DNA of 64,000 nt from Fonsecaea monophora (Eukaryota > Ascomycota > Eurotiomycetes > Chaetothyriales > Herpotrichiellaceae): positions 455,433 to 519,432 of the forward strand of contig NW_019173938.1 in NCBI RefSeq assembly GCF_001642475.1. Reading direction: 5' to 3'. The first letter of the stretch is position 1; each line of letters begins with the position of its first letter. The position numbers and the translations under genes were made by a program. The notes beneath the pieces are model-generated. The model did not search any database, was not told where the DNA came from, and saw only the letters and a program-made list of their open reading frames with translations. This document shows, piece after piece, positions 1 to 10,367 of the stretch.

Positions 1-1061
1 GTGCTGGACGATCTTCTTTGTGATCGACCTGTCTTTGTTGACGTACAGCTGAAGCCATTGACATTGGTCACCTTCCCGAGCATCACAGATTTCGTCGAAA
101 CTGCAGGAAGCCAGGGTGGGAATCATTTGGATGACGTTGTGCTTCTTTGCTCCTCTTGTGAGAACAACCTCTCCCTCGGGATTGCCCAACTTCCCCAGTG
201 CAGTTGCAGTGACATAAAAGGGAATATCGCATTTTGTCCCGAGCATGGTCGTACTGATATCCACGTTTTCCACGTCAATCAGAATCCTGGGTCTGAACCA
301 GATCTTGTGGAAGGCGGAATGATTTTCTCTCATGGTGATCTCATCGTCGGCACCGGAGCTGTAGTATGCCCAGGCTGGTCTCTTCATCACCTGTCTGGCG
401 ACGCTCTCAAAATCCATGAGATTGTAACATGCTTCAAGAGGTGGCATGTTCTTGATGCGCTCTTGTCTTGCCTTCTCCTCTGGGCTCTCCTCCTTTTCTT
501 CTTGCTGGACGGTCTCCATGTTCACAGGTCCGAGATGTTTCTCTTGAGGTAGGTACTTGTCCAACGTATCGGGAGGATGGATGGGGTCGAATTCCTCGGT
601 GGCATCTTTGCCAGCGTACTTGAGAATGATCTTGGAACCACCGGGGTGCTCTGGATACAAATTAGCCAGACTGTTGGCTGGGATCCGGATGTGTTGACTG
701 CACACCTGGTAGGAACTCTGTCACATCATAGGCTTTTCCATGGACAATTACCCAACATGAATCTTTGGAATTGTGTTTGGCCACCTCTTCTCCAGTGAGG
801 GTACCCACGTCGGGTCTTTCGCCTTCATCACGATTCATCTTGGGCTTGATCCGGGAGTAGAGGTTGTCTCTCAGGGTCGGGTTCAGAGGCAGGAGATTCC
901 GGAGGACGAGGCGAAGGTGAAGAGAAGAAGACAATGGCGAAAGCAATCACGACAAGGAGGCCAAAGAGGAGTATAAATGCTGGAGCCAAACTGTGGAATT
1001 GAAGAGTCTGTCCACGCACGCCACGGACAAATTTCCTGGGGAAAGTGTAATGGTCAGCCAT
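1..1061 (-). CDS. Cytochrome b5/FMN-dependent 2-hydroxyacid dehydrogenase (L-lactate dehydrogenase-like), 3' part beyond window
   Basis: The minus strand encodes an N-terminal hydrophobic segment (LAPAFILLFGLLVVIAF, about residues 25-45), then a cytochrome b5 domain (SCWVIVHGKAYDVTEFLP, continuing EHPGG with its haem-binding His), then the start of an FMN dehydrogenase barrel containing YYSSGADDE. This is the domain order of flavocytochrome b2, which oxidises L-lactate or related 2-hydroxyacids and passes electrons through haem b5. An intron at 651-705 (GTGTGC...CAG) joins the two halves of the b5 domain. The left edge cuts the gene before the catalytic SNHGGR motif. The hydrophobic N-terminus (start at 1061) and the b5 domain lie in different frames around 820-850 with no usable intron, so the 5' model is uncertain; a start at 946 in the b5 frame gives an Arg/Leu-rich leader. 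A paralogue lies at 60.7-62.3 kb. Confidence 0.85.
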
Positions 1062-1935
1062 TTGGCCGATTTGGCCGGCGATTGGTGCGAGATGCTATCA
1101 AAGAAGCTCTACTGGTAGAAGTCCATTCTGGGGCATGGCCGGGTATGCATGGCCGAGGCGGGGACAAGATCGATCTGTGTGATGACGGTGTTCCCGCCGC
1201 CTCGACCACCGACCCTCTCTTTTCAACTTGAGCTTGACTCGCCTGTTCAGTTGTCATATTTTGTACAGCGTGGCCGGGGATGAAGAAGTGCCGGTGTCCA
1301 CAAGACCAAGTCCAGCATCATCCTCATTATTCGCCCACATTCGCCACCGTCGGCCCATGTCGTTGTCTGCGACCTGCCTTCCAGCATTCCGCCAACTGAC
1401 CAAGTGGGGAGTCTGCTTGTGAAGCCGTGATTGGTCTTCGTTCCCTCGAAATCTCCTCTCTCCCTGTTTGCTAAAGAGACAACAGTCATTGGGCCATGAA
1501 CAACAGGCGCAAGTCTGTACTACCCCGCAAAACCCAAACCACCAAGTCGTCCTCTAGTATCGGCCAGTTCTTCCATCCACTACCATCACGACAGCATGGA
1601 CTTCTACATCCTTGGCGCGTCCTCTTCTCGCTTCGATGCTTCAGGGCGGTTGTCATCGGTGCAAGGGTCTGCTGTCTGTTGCAACCAGACATCATGCTGT
1701 ACCTCGTATTCCTCCCAAAATGCTGTCACTGTTTTGCGTCGGTGCGACGATCACTCGACTGGCCAACCCCGTCCAAAAGCTTTGCACTGGGTAGGGATGA
1801 GGTTGTTGACGAGTTCAAACAATGCAACCCTCCTTGAATGGAGTGGTCCAACATAAGCTGCGCGCTCCCCGCGGATTGTTCGCTGTGTTCTCACTGTCAC
1901 TCTTCTCGGTTCGTCTGCGTGCCTACGATTAAAAG
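1062..1935. promoter_or_regulatory. Divergent promoter region, FMN dehydrogenase / amino acid permease
   Basis: This gap lies between two head-to-head genes. Short overlapping ORFs occur on both strands but none resembles a known protein or has a convincing start. I treat it as shared 5' flanking sequence; no specific factor site was recognised. Confidence 0.4.
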
Positions 1936-3951
1936 ATGGCGGAACCCTCTAAAAAGGAAATCGTTTCACACGATGAGTCTTCGGCCTCGCGTTACGATGC
2001 CTCTGGCACGAACCGTGACATTGACCCCGAGAAGCTCAACGACCCCAAAATGCAGAAATTGGCTGGCGAAATCACTTACGACGATGAGACAGACCCAGTG
2101 AATAGACAGCACAATCCTCTCGCCCAAAAGCTGCGCTCGCGGCACATGCAGATGATCGCGATTGGTAACATTACTCCTTCTGCACACCATGCAAAGCTTG
2201 TCCATGCTAAGACATTGTCAAGGCGGCTCGATCGGCGCGGGTCTATTCGTGGGTTCCGGAAGTGCGTTACACAAGGGTGGTCCTGGGAGTGTGCTCCTAG
2301 GGTTCATAATCATCGGCTTCATGTTGCTCTGTACAATGCAGGCGCTGGGCGAATTGGCCAGTATGGCCTGGAAGCCCATCTTACTTCTTTGAACATTGGT
2401 CCTGACGATTGTGCACAGTTCTGTACCCTGTGAATGGCGCTTTTTACACCTACATTGTTCGATTCGTCGACCCATCCCTCGGGTTTGCAGTGGGTTGGGT
2501 AAGTGCTCGTATGTCGATAGGACGATCTGAATGCTGACCACTGGCCAGGACTACGCCATCGGCTGGCTTACTGTCTTGCCCTTTGAACTTACCGCGGCGT
2601 CAATCACGATCGAGTACTGGAGGGATGACATCCACGTCAGCGTTTGGATCACCGTTTTCTTGGTATTCCTGTGTCTGGTCCAGATATTCGGCGTTCTCGG
2701 CTACGGTGAGGTGGAATTTGTGCTGGCCATGATCAAAATCACTGCTTGCATAGGTTTTATCATCTTCGGCATTGTGGTTGACTGTGGCGGCGTCTCTTCC
2801 GATGATCGTGGCTACATTGGTGCTCGATATTGGCATAATCCTGGCGCTTTTCAGAATGGATTCAAAGGCTTCTGCACGTATGTGTTACTCAACACCACGA
2901 CTGAATCAGGCTGACCTCGTCAGTGTATTTGTCACAGCAGCTTTTGCATTCGGTGGCACCGAGCTCGTTGGGTTGGCGGCTGCAGAAGCAGCTGATCCTC
3001 ATCGCTCCCTTCCTAAAGCGACTCGACAAGTCTTTTGGCGAATTGCGACCTTCTACGTCCTTTCTCTTTTCATTGTCGGCCTTATCGTGCCATCGGACAG
3101 CACAGACCTGCTAGGAGCCAGCGGTGCCAATACGAAGGCCTCTCCCTTTGTCCTGGCCATCAAGTACGCAGGTGTCAAAGGGTTACCATCTGTGATGAAC
3201 GCGGTCATCACCATCTCGGTCATTAGTGTCGCCAACAGCTGCACTTACGGCTCCTCGCGCACCATGCAGGCTCTCGCGGCCAGAGGAATGGGACCGAAGT
3301 TTTTGATGTATGTCGATCGGCAGGGAAGACCACTCTGGTGTGTCGTGATCCAGCTGTTGTTCGGGTGCCTCGCGTACATTGGTGAGGCCAATGCTTCCGA
3401 CACCATCTTCACCTGGTTGTTGTCCCTGTCCGGTCTGAGCTTTTTCTTCCTGTGGATGAGCATCAATCTCTCGCATATTCGTGAGTGCATTTCCGTTTGC
3501 CATTTGAGTGCCCGGCGCTAACAACTTGCAGGATTTCGACACGGATGGTAATCTTTCAGGGTTCAACTCTGGTCTGTGGGAGAGATGCTAACTTCGTGAC
3601 AGGTATGCCCACGGCTTCACGAAACACCAACTACCCTATCAAGCGGCCTTTGGCATCTGGGGATCCTACATTGGATTTTCGCTCAACGCTCTGGCTATCA
3701 TTGCAACATTCTACACTTCGCTGTTCCCGCTCGGATCCGACCCCGACGCAGAGGTGTTCTTTGAGAATTTCCTCGCCGCCCCAATCGTCATCGCTCTGTT
3801 CATCGGGTGGAAACTTTACTCCCGCGACTGGAAGCTCTTCATCCGTGCCGATGAGATGGACGTCACGATGGGTATAAGGCGAGGGAGTCTCGAGATCGCG
3901 GCCGAGAAGGGACGTAGCGGGTGGAGAAAGGCACTCCGGGTGTTTATTTGA
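1936..3951 (+). CDS. Amino acid permease (APC/YAT family)
   Basis: Plasma-membrane proton-coupled amino acid transporter. The start MAEPSKKEIVSHDE precedes a hydrophilic cytosolic tail of about 75 residues. The first transmembrane segment carries the family signature (MIAIG / GSIGAGLFVGSG) split by an intron at about 2164-2219. Exons then give ELAILYPVNGAFYTY, GWDYAIGWLTVLPFEL, FGGTELVGLAAAE and a run of hydrophobic segments to the C-terminal RVFI stop. At least six short introns are needed, for example 2362-2420 and about 3481-3532, and all restore the conserved frame. The hallmark FGGTEL...AAAEA helix argues for a general or dicarboxylic amino acid permease, but the substrate cannot be told from sequence. 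It is divergent from the FMN dehydrogenase and followed directly by a GAA microsatellite. Confidence 0.9.
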
Positions 3952-3987
3952 CGGTCAGGCGGGCTTGGGAGTGAGATAGGCGTCTTA

Positions 3988-4150
3988 AAGAAGAAGAAGA
4001 AGAAGAAGAAGAAGAAGAAGAAGAAGAAGAAGAAGAAGAAGAAGAAGAAGAAGAAGAAGAAGAAGAAGAAGAAGAAGAAGAAGAAGAAGAAGAAGAAGAT
4101 GAAGATGATGATGATGGAGAAGATGAAGATGATGATGATGATGATGATGA
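3988..4150. repeat. (AAG)n microsatellite passing into GAT/GAA-rich tract
   Basis: About 37 uninterrupted AAG units run from 3988 to about 4098, followed by imperfect GAT/GAA units to about 4150. It begins some 35 bases after the permease stop codon. The forward strand reads as Lys then Asp/Glu, and the reverse strand as poly-Ser, but neither has a credible gene start. Confidence 0.97.
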
Positions 4151-5010
4151 AGAGGAGTTTGATCCCCTGAAGGCCTCCAAGCCGAATGCCGACAACGAGG
4201 TAGAGGTCAGAATAGACAACTATAAGGAGCTCGGTCCGTGGCTGGACGGTTATAGTGTTACCCCTGAGCTAGCAGCCTCGTCAGCTAAGGAGAAGAGCGG
4301 ACGTAAGCATTACTATCGGTAACGCTTGAAAACGATTGTCACCCGTCTTAAGTAGCGTATTAACGCGATCTCGTAGAAGGCTCTCTCTACATATTAAAAG
4401 ACTGAGAAGCTATTAACAGCTGCCTAGTGGTAACTTCTCCGCCAGATCTCGGCGGAGGTAGTACTGCCGATGTTGGAGAACGCTGTACGAGAAGTAGTTA
4501 AGCTATTTGTCAGGAACGGCCTATGGAGATAGGCGGAGGGTAGCGATCGGTACAGGTAGGTATAGGTATTCCTTGATAGTATATCTTAACTGAAACTCAA
4601 AGCATGAGGGAAGGAAGCTTCCCTCAGGCGGTGAGCATGCGGTGCTCAAATAATAAGGGGTTGTCACGTGTGGGTTATGCTTGGCGGTTCGTGACAGCTA
4701 GTTATCTATCATTATTGATCCCATAGTACACACATTCACCCTCCAGTTAGGTAACTGGTCTGATAGTTCCTCAGGTACGTTTATATCGTCAAAGAATCTC
4801 TTAGGCTGTTTTTGTCTAGTAGATCGCCTCATAATTGCTAAAATTGTATGGTAGAGACATCGATTCGCGAGGTAAAGAAAGGGTGGTAAACAATGACGCA
4901 GTAGTGCCAAGTAAAAAAGTGCCAGTCGGACGGAACGGGAGACAGGGCGGCATCACCCTAGTCCTAGAGGAGGGTGAGCGGCGAGCAGTTTTCCTAACCC
5001 TTGGCATTAA
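4151..5010. mobile_element. Degenerate repeat / possible LTR-retrotransposon relic
   Basis: The stretch is rich in TA dinucleotides and stop codons in all frames, unlike the flanking coding DNA. This fits RIP-type decay. A forward-frame remnant (FDPLKASKPNADNE, about 4157-4320) follows the acidic repeat before a stop. On the minus strand, sequence beginning TGTCACGAACCGCC at 4696 resembles the TG-starting edge of a fungal LTR, and 4698-4910 (minus) reads RRSTRQKQPKRFFDD, like basic linker regions of retroelement polyproteins. TGTCACG and CGTGACA form a perfect 7-base inverted repeat at about 4665-4696. No intact reverse transcriptase, integrase or matching second LTR is visible, so element class is inference. 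Confidence 0.4.
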
Positions 5011-5174
5011 AAAAAGTTTCGGGTGATTGACAACTTGGACATGAACTTTTCGAAATCACTTTGCTTATGGTCATGAAACCAGCGAATATGGCTGGTACGG
5101 CAGAAACAAATCGGTGGCAGTCTCCATAATCGAATAATTCCTCATCTACCTCACGACTGTGCTCCGGAAAGCAC

Positions 5175-8100
5175 ATGTTTACATCAAATATGTCGCCTGG
5201 ACAATACTCAGCTAAGAGGCGGAAACTCGGCCATGATTCGCAGACAGATGATTTTGACCCTCGCAAAGCCTCTAACAGCTCCGATGGCAGTGACGTTGTT
5301 CCAGACAATCTCGCAAGGAATGGTCTAGCTTCGAAGACACCGTCTCAGAAACCAACTTCGAAGCCCAGTCACACGTCTGTATCGAAGACTCCTGTGCTAC
5401 CGACTGGGGGCATCAATAAGTCAGCTATTCTCGGACTCCAAGTAGCTGATCTGAACGCCGAGGTGACGCCCAACTATGACAAGCTGCGATCTAAATGGAC
5501 CACTCTCTCAACTAAGTTGGTATCGCTTATTAAAGATATTAAGGACATCCCGCCTGTCACTGCGACGGAGGCCGTAAAGTTGTTGCGCCACCAAGGAATA
5601 AATATTCCATTTCCACAGCCACAGCCGTCAAAAGATACAAACTACAAGTTCAGCTTTGTTGCTCCTAGGCAGGTTCTGGTTGGTGGCGCGTTACCATGGA
5701 GTCTGAGCCTGAAGGACGAGAACGCCGTGGAGATCACAGCGATTATGCCTGATGGTATCTTACAGGAGAAGGATTATCTCAACTACCGGGCATGCCACAA
5801 GGGTGCATTTTACCTCGCTTGCATTGCGTCGGCTATCAAGAAGAGTGAAGAAGTTGACTTCGATATCTCCTTTGCACACAAGCATGATGTCGATCTTTTA
5901 CCCGTCATTGACCTTGTTGCCAAGGACAGGAAACCATCCAAATTCAAGTTCCAGATTGCTGTGGGTTTCAATGACCCTTCGATACCCATAGCAAAGACGC
6001 TGCCTTCGAAGAACTGTCTCAGACAAGAAATACCGGGCAGTCAAGAACAAAATGGCCAGTCATCTCCATTCTACAACAGTGCAATACGGTACGCTGCATC
6101 TGTTCCACACTTTGACCAAATCATCCAACCGACAAGGAGCTCGTCTTTTGATGAAGCTTGCCGGATTGGCCAACTCTGGCTTCGACAACGAGGTTTTTCC
6201 AGTTCCGCTCGGACAGGCGGATTCGGTTTCCTGGAATGGACCATAATATGCGCACTCCTGACGCGCACCGGCGGTCACCGCGGTCATCCACTGTTCTCGA
6301 AACAGTACAGCAGCATACAGTTTTTCAAGGCTATGCTCCAGATACTCGGCGGACGAGATCTGCAGGAACCGATGCTTCTCAACGGTGCTAATTTGGAATT
6401 TTCGCGCTCGGACGTACCAGTCATCTACGATGGGGAGACAGGTGTCAACATCCTCTACAAGATGTCTCCTTGGTCGTATGAATTACTTCGCCATCACGCT
6501 CAAGTCTCCTTGTCGGCACTCAATTCTCGCAATCAGAACGGGTTTGATGCAACCTTTGTGCTGAACGTCGCCGTGCCCTTGCTGCAGTACGACGACATAT
6601 ATTCTGTCACAGTATCTGCAGATCTAGTCAGAACTGCCACAGATGAACGAAATTTTGTGCAAAGAATGTACAAGATCCTGAAAAAGGGACTGGGTGACAG
6701 GACTACGTTGATCGACTTCAAGCTGCCTCAAGAGTCAGGGTGGCCTGTCAACAAGCCCCCATCTCACCGAAAAGAGAAATATGAGTTGCAAGTTGCGTTA
6801 CTTGCTAATCCAGAGAATGTCAACCGCCTCGTTGACCGCGGCCCATCAGCAGATGAACAGGAAGAAGCTGCCAAATTCCGCGAGTTCTGGGGCGAAAAGG
6901 CAGAGTTGCGCCGGTTCAAAGACGGCAGTATATCTGAAAGCCTGGTATGGGCAGGAGACCGGCCAGTAACGTTACAGATCATCGCATATCTCGCAACCTT
7001 GCATTTCAAACTGTTGCCGAGCTCGCTCGAAACAAGGAGTCAGAATCTGGAGTCCAGCGTCCTGGGGGACGGCAACTACACTTCAGGCCTCACCCCCAAG
7101 GACGCTTTCCGTGTGATCAATTCAACATTCCAGACCTTGACATCCGGTTTGCATAATCTTGAGGGTCTACCACTGCCGATTCGCTCAATCTCCCCTGCAG
7201 ACCCGGCTTTGCGCTCGAGCTCAACGCTTCATCCATTACTACCATCGATCTCGTCCCCCATCGTTATCTCCATCCAATTCGACTCTTCCACAAGGTGGCC
7301 AGACTCCCTGCCTGCCATCCAACATACGAAAATTGCGTTTCTGCTCAAACTTTCTGAGCTGCTGAGTTCAAACGAGCAAGGCCTCACTACTCGTGTAGGA
7401 ATCGAGAATACAGACTCGGCCAGCACAGGCTATTTCAATACCTCGTTCCTCGACATTATTTATCCTTCTCCAGCTCCTGGTATCAGCCCTGTCTGCTTCC
7501 GAGCTCGCATCTACCATGACCGGGAAGCTCACCTCATTCAGACCGCCCTGGCGGATAAATCCCTCCATGGCGCACTTAGAGACTCTCTTGCCACCGCACT
7601 AGCCACTTACAAACGCGACTTTCAGGCTAAACCAATACATACGACCACTATTCGCAACCTGATCACCAGATTCCCGCCTTTGTCAAGTACGGTCCGCCTG
7701 CTGAAGAAATGGGTCTCATCCCACCTGCTGCTTCACGAATATATCCCCGAGGAAATTCTTGAACTCATCGCCGCGCATGTCTTCCTCCAGCCCGCACCGT
7801 GGAGTGTCCCCGGGTCTGCAACTGTAGCGTTTCTGCGATGCCTACACTTCCTTGCGAGGTGGGATTGGGCTTATTCACCGTTAATCATTGACATGAGCAT
7901 CTCACAAGACTCCTTGACCGCGGCGGATATCACGGAGATCCGGAACCGTTTCGAGGCGTGGAGGAAGTTGGACCCGCAGCTGAACAACGTGGTGTGGTTC
8001 GTGGGCACGAATATTGACACGAGCGGGACCGTGTGGACTATCAATGCGCACCCTCCGCGGGTCGTTGCCGGTCGATTGACCGCACTGGCGCGCGCAGCGA

Positions 8101-8615
8101 TCGAACTGGTCGAGAGCAAGTCTACAAGCATGACGGAAGACCAGTGGAGAGGCCTATATGAAAGCCCATTGGGAGATTACGACTTTCTCATCCACTTGAA
8201 ACCCTCCGTGGTGCGCGGTGCTGGACTCAAAGGTAAAGGTACCAAAGCCAAGTCCCGAAGGGACAGCGGTGCGCAAGAGTTCAAGAACCTCCAGATTGCC
8301 GAGAGCATGGACGTCGACTCGATCGGGTACGACCCCGTTGAGCTGTATCTGCGCGATCTCAACCACGCGTTCGGGTCCGCGGCCCTGTTCTTCTACGACC
8401 GCTACGGTGGAACGGTGATTGCGGGACTCTGGCGGCCGACCGTGTCGGGGAGGAAGGAGTGGCGGGTGCGATTGGGCTGGTCGAGTGTGCCCGTCAAATC
8501 GGAGGCGGAGGCCGAAGAAGGAAAGGACATGTGTGTGTTCAACCAGGACGGAGTGCTGGCGGAGATGGCGAGGCTGGGCGAGGGCCTCGTGAGGGAGATC
8601 AAGGTCAAGGAGTAG
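5175..8615 (+). CDS. utp22: U3 snoRNP/SSU processome protein Utp22 (NOL6/Nrap family)
   Basis: Single-exon gene of 1,146 residues, the same size as human NOL6. Utp22 is a nucleolar scaffold of the small-subunit processome (UTP-C module with Rrp7 and casein kinase 2) and is needed for 18S rRNA maturation. The sequence begins with a basic, low-complexity tail (AKRRKLGHD) then the Nrap domains, which are nucleotidyltransferase-like folds without catalysis. Recognisable family blocks are AGDRPVTLQIIAYLA, LLKKWVSSHLL, WSVPGSATVAFLRCLHFLA, NNVVWFVGTN and FFYDRYGGTVIAGLWRP close to the C-terminus. An alternative start is the Met five residues downstream (MSPGQYSAKRRK). No intron is needed. Its upstream flank is the decayed repeat region. 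Confidence 0.95.
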   Translation: MFTSNMSPGQYSAKRRKLGHDSQTDDFDPRKASNSSDGSDVVPDNLARNGLASKTPSQKPTSKPSHTSVSKTPVLPTGGINKSAILGLQVADLNAEVTPNYDKLRSKWTTLSTKLVSLIKDIKDIPPVTATEAVKLLRHQGINIPFPQPQPSKDTNYKFSFVAPRQVLVGGALPWSLSLKDENAVEITAIMPDGILQEKDYLNYRACHKGAFYLACIASAIKKSEEVDFDISFAHKHDVDLLPVIDLVAKDRKPSKFKFQIAVGFNDPSIPIAKTLPSKNCLRQEIPGSQEQNGQSSPFYNSAIRYAASVPHFDQIIQPTRSSSFDEACRIGQLWLRQRGFSSSARTGGFGFLEWTIICALLTRTGGHRGHPLFSKQYSSIQFFKAMLQILGGRDLQEPMLLNGANLEFSRSDVPVIYDGETGVNILYKMSPWSYELLRHHAQVSLSALNSRNQNGFDATFVLNVAVPLLQYDDIYSVTVSADLVRTATDERNFVQRMYKILKKGLGDRTTLIDFKLPQESGWPVNKPPSHRKEKYELQVALLANPENVNRLVDRGPSADEQEEAAKFREFWGEKAELRRFKDGSISESLVWAGDRPVTLQIIAYLATLHFKLLPSSLETRSQNLESSVLGDGNYTSGLTPKDAFRVINSTFQTLTSGLHNLEGLPLPIRSISPADPALRSSSTLHPLLPSISSPIVISIQFDSSTRWPDSLPAIQHTKIAFLLKLSELLSSNEQGLTTRVGIENTDSASTGYFNTSFLDIIYPSPAPGISPVCFRARIYHDREAHLIQTALADKSLHGALRDSLATALATYKRDFQAKPIHTTTIRNLITRFPPLSSTVRLLKKWVSSHLLLHEYIPEEILELIAAHVFLQPAPWSVPGSATVAFLRCLHFLARWDWAYSPLIIDMSISQDSLTAADITEIRNRFEAWRKLDPQLNNVVWFVGTNIDTSGTVWTINAHPPRVVAGRLTALARAAIELVESKSTSMTEDQWRGLYESPLGDYDFLIHLKPSVVRGAGLKGKGTKAKSRRDSGAQEFKNLQIAESMDVDSIGYDPVELYLRDLNHAFGSAALFFYDRYGGTVIAGLWRPTVSGRKEWRVRLGWSSVPVKSEAEAEEGKDMCVFNQDGVLAEMARLGEGLVREIKVKE

Positions 8616-8961
8616 TAGAGTGAGCAACGGGCGGGGACCAGCCTGTGTTTTTCAGATATGTGTGTATTGGGTATCACTTTGATAACAAGAATGACAAGCA
8701 AAGCAAGGGCCTCAAAAGGGCGAATCTATACCTGCACGCAGATTCCCACCAATTTTTGGGGTCGAGCCACATTTCATAAAACGCCCTTCTCTTCCCAAGG
8801 ACGGCCATGCGAAAGCGGGAGAAGGTTCTACTCTGAAGACCTGCTTCAGCATGCTCCCATTCTTCAGAGACAGGGCCATCCCTTGAGATTTTTTGCACAA
8901 TACTTCGCACATCACGCAGGATTTTGGTTTTCAAAGAGCCCAGATCCCCTTGTCCAAATCA
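8616..8961. other. Convergent intergenic region, UTP22 / citrate carrier
   Basis: The two neighbouring genes end toward each other here. Short antisense ORFs occur but none is supported. This is presumably overlapping 3' UTR sequence. Confidence 0.4.
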
Positions 8962-10014
8962 TTAAATGTATCGTCTCTCGGGATCTGCGAGGTCGAGGAG
9001 CTGCATGGTCTTCTCATACCTGGATTCACGATGGCGGTCAGAATGCTTCCACAGAAAAAAAAAACATGGTCCGGTCGGAGGTCCGAAGAGACTCACATGG
9101 TAAAGACAATGCCGCCACTGAGAGTGAGACGACCGAGTCGTGGTAGAGCACCAGACCAAAAGGTTAATATGCCTTCGTTCTTGTAGATTGACGCGGCGCA
9201 GTTAAATGTGTTCTTGTATACTGACCGGGCCTCTAGACTCTGCATGCGGGTTTTCACCGTATCAAGAGGCATGGTCGTGTAGACGGTCACGATGCCCGCG
9301 ATGCCTCCTAGAGCGAAAGTCGTCAAAGACCCCAGCTTCTCGCCTGGCGCCACATAGCCCTCGGCGAATTGCTTGAGGCTCGTGTAGGTGCTGAATCGAA
9401 CCGCGCTGTTGGCGGCTTGTCGTGCCGTCGTGGGCACGAATCCCTGAAAAAAGCCTCTAATCCCTTTCTCGCGGGCGATGACCGCAGACCCGTGGATGAA
9501 GCCGCGCATTCTCGGCTGCGCCCTCTTCCTGTCATCGACCAGCTGTGTTTTTATTGACTCTGACGGGGTTACCGCCAGTAACGATTCTGTGACCCCGGCG
9601 CCAAACCCCGCGGCGACGGTTCGAGGCCCGGATATTTGACCATCGTCGTCCGAGAGCAGATGTTTATATGTGTCAAAGGCGAGGAATCGAACGCCAGCCT
9701 TGACCGAGTTCCCCACGATCGCGGTCGTGCAACCCGTGTACCATTCTTTCGAGGGGAAGGGCGGCCACGGGAGCTTCTTGCAGTCTGGTAATCGGCGGTT
9801 AAGTTGCGATCTTGTCTTGAGGAGATCGAAGGGATATGTTATGGCAATCTCGACTGCCCCGGCTGTCGAGCCAGCTATTATCGAGCGCAGCGCACTCGGC
9901 TATTGAACGTATGCATGCGTCAGAAGTGCGAATTTCGCGCGGAGAGGCCCGTAGAAGTTCCTTGCATACCTTGGCCTTTAACTTGTCCCCATCCTTGGCT
10001 GAGGTTGAAGCCAT
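8962..10014 (-). CDS. ctp1: Mitochondrial tricarboxylate (citrate) carrier, Ctp1/SLC25A1 type
   Basis: Inner-membrane carrier of about 301 residues exchanging citrate for malate or other anions. Three exons: 9970-10014 (MASTSAKDGDKLKAK), 9097-9899 and 8962-9019; the introns at 9900-9969 and 9020-9096 have GT-AG borders and restore frame exactly. Three carrier repeats are visible, each with a PX(D/E)XX(K/R)-type motif: TYPFDLLKTR, TPSESIKTQL and TMPLDTVKTRMQSL. The last block together with RLGRLTLSGGIVFTMYEK is specific to citrate carriers. The gene ends LADPERRYI. It is divergent from SMC6 and convergent with UTP22. Length and motifs are intact, so it is probably functional; citrate as substrate rests on family similarity. 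Confidence 0.93.
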
Positions 10015-10367
10015 TCTTTTTAAAAAGTGGACTGCGGTCAAGGGGGCTTCAAGCTAGAGGAGACCAAAGTTCGAGTTCAATATACAATACGAACTGCGTG
10101 AAAATAAATATGCTGTAGAAACGAACCACTAAGGACCTTTCGCCTTGTGCGACATCGGGCCCATTTGGCCGATGACCTAACAGCCGGAGTTTAGCCGTCG
10201 ATCAACGCCTCAACGCGTGAAGACGCCAAACGCCAAGTACCGCACGGGCGCGCTCACCGTTGGGCAGGCGGTGGTTGCGAGGTTTCCCAAAGCCTCATTC
10301 CACCATCTCCATTCCATGCGCATCACCACTCCTCAAAGAGCGATTTGGTCTGGAGCGAAGCGCTCAA
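10015..10367. promoter_or_regulatory. Divergent promoter, citrate carrier / SMC6, with MluI cell-cycle box
   Basis: The 350-base gap between the head-to-head genes contains ACGCGT at 10213-10218, about 150 bases before the SMC6 start. ACGCGT is the MCB element bound by MBF in yeasts for G1/S expression of replication and chromosome genes. That the fungus uses it here is inference. Confidence 0.5.

Noticed and set aside
1..552. 183-codon plus-strand ORF
   Set aside because: Its complement encodes the FMN-binding part of the b2-type dehydrogenase, which matches a known family.
3944..4219. Minus-strand poly-Ser ORF
   Set aside because: Direct translation of the AAG/GAT microsatellite; no non-repetitive coding content.
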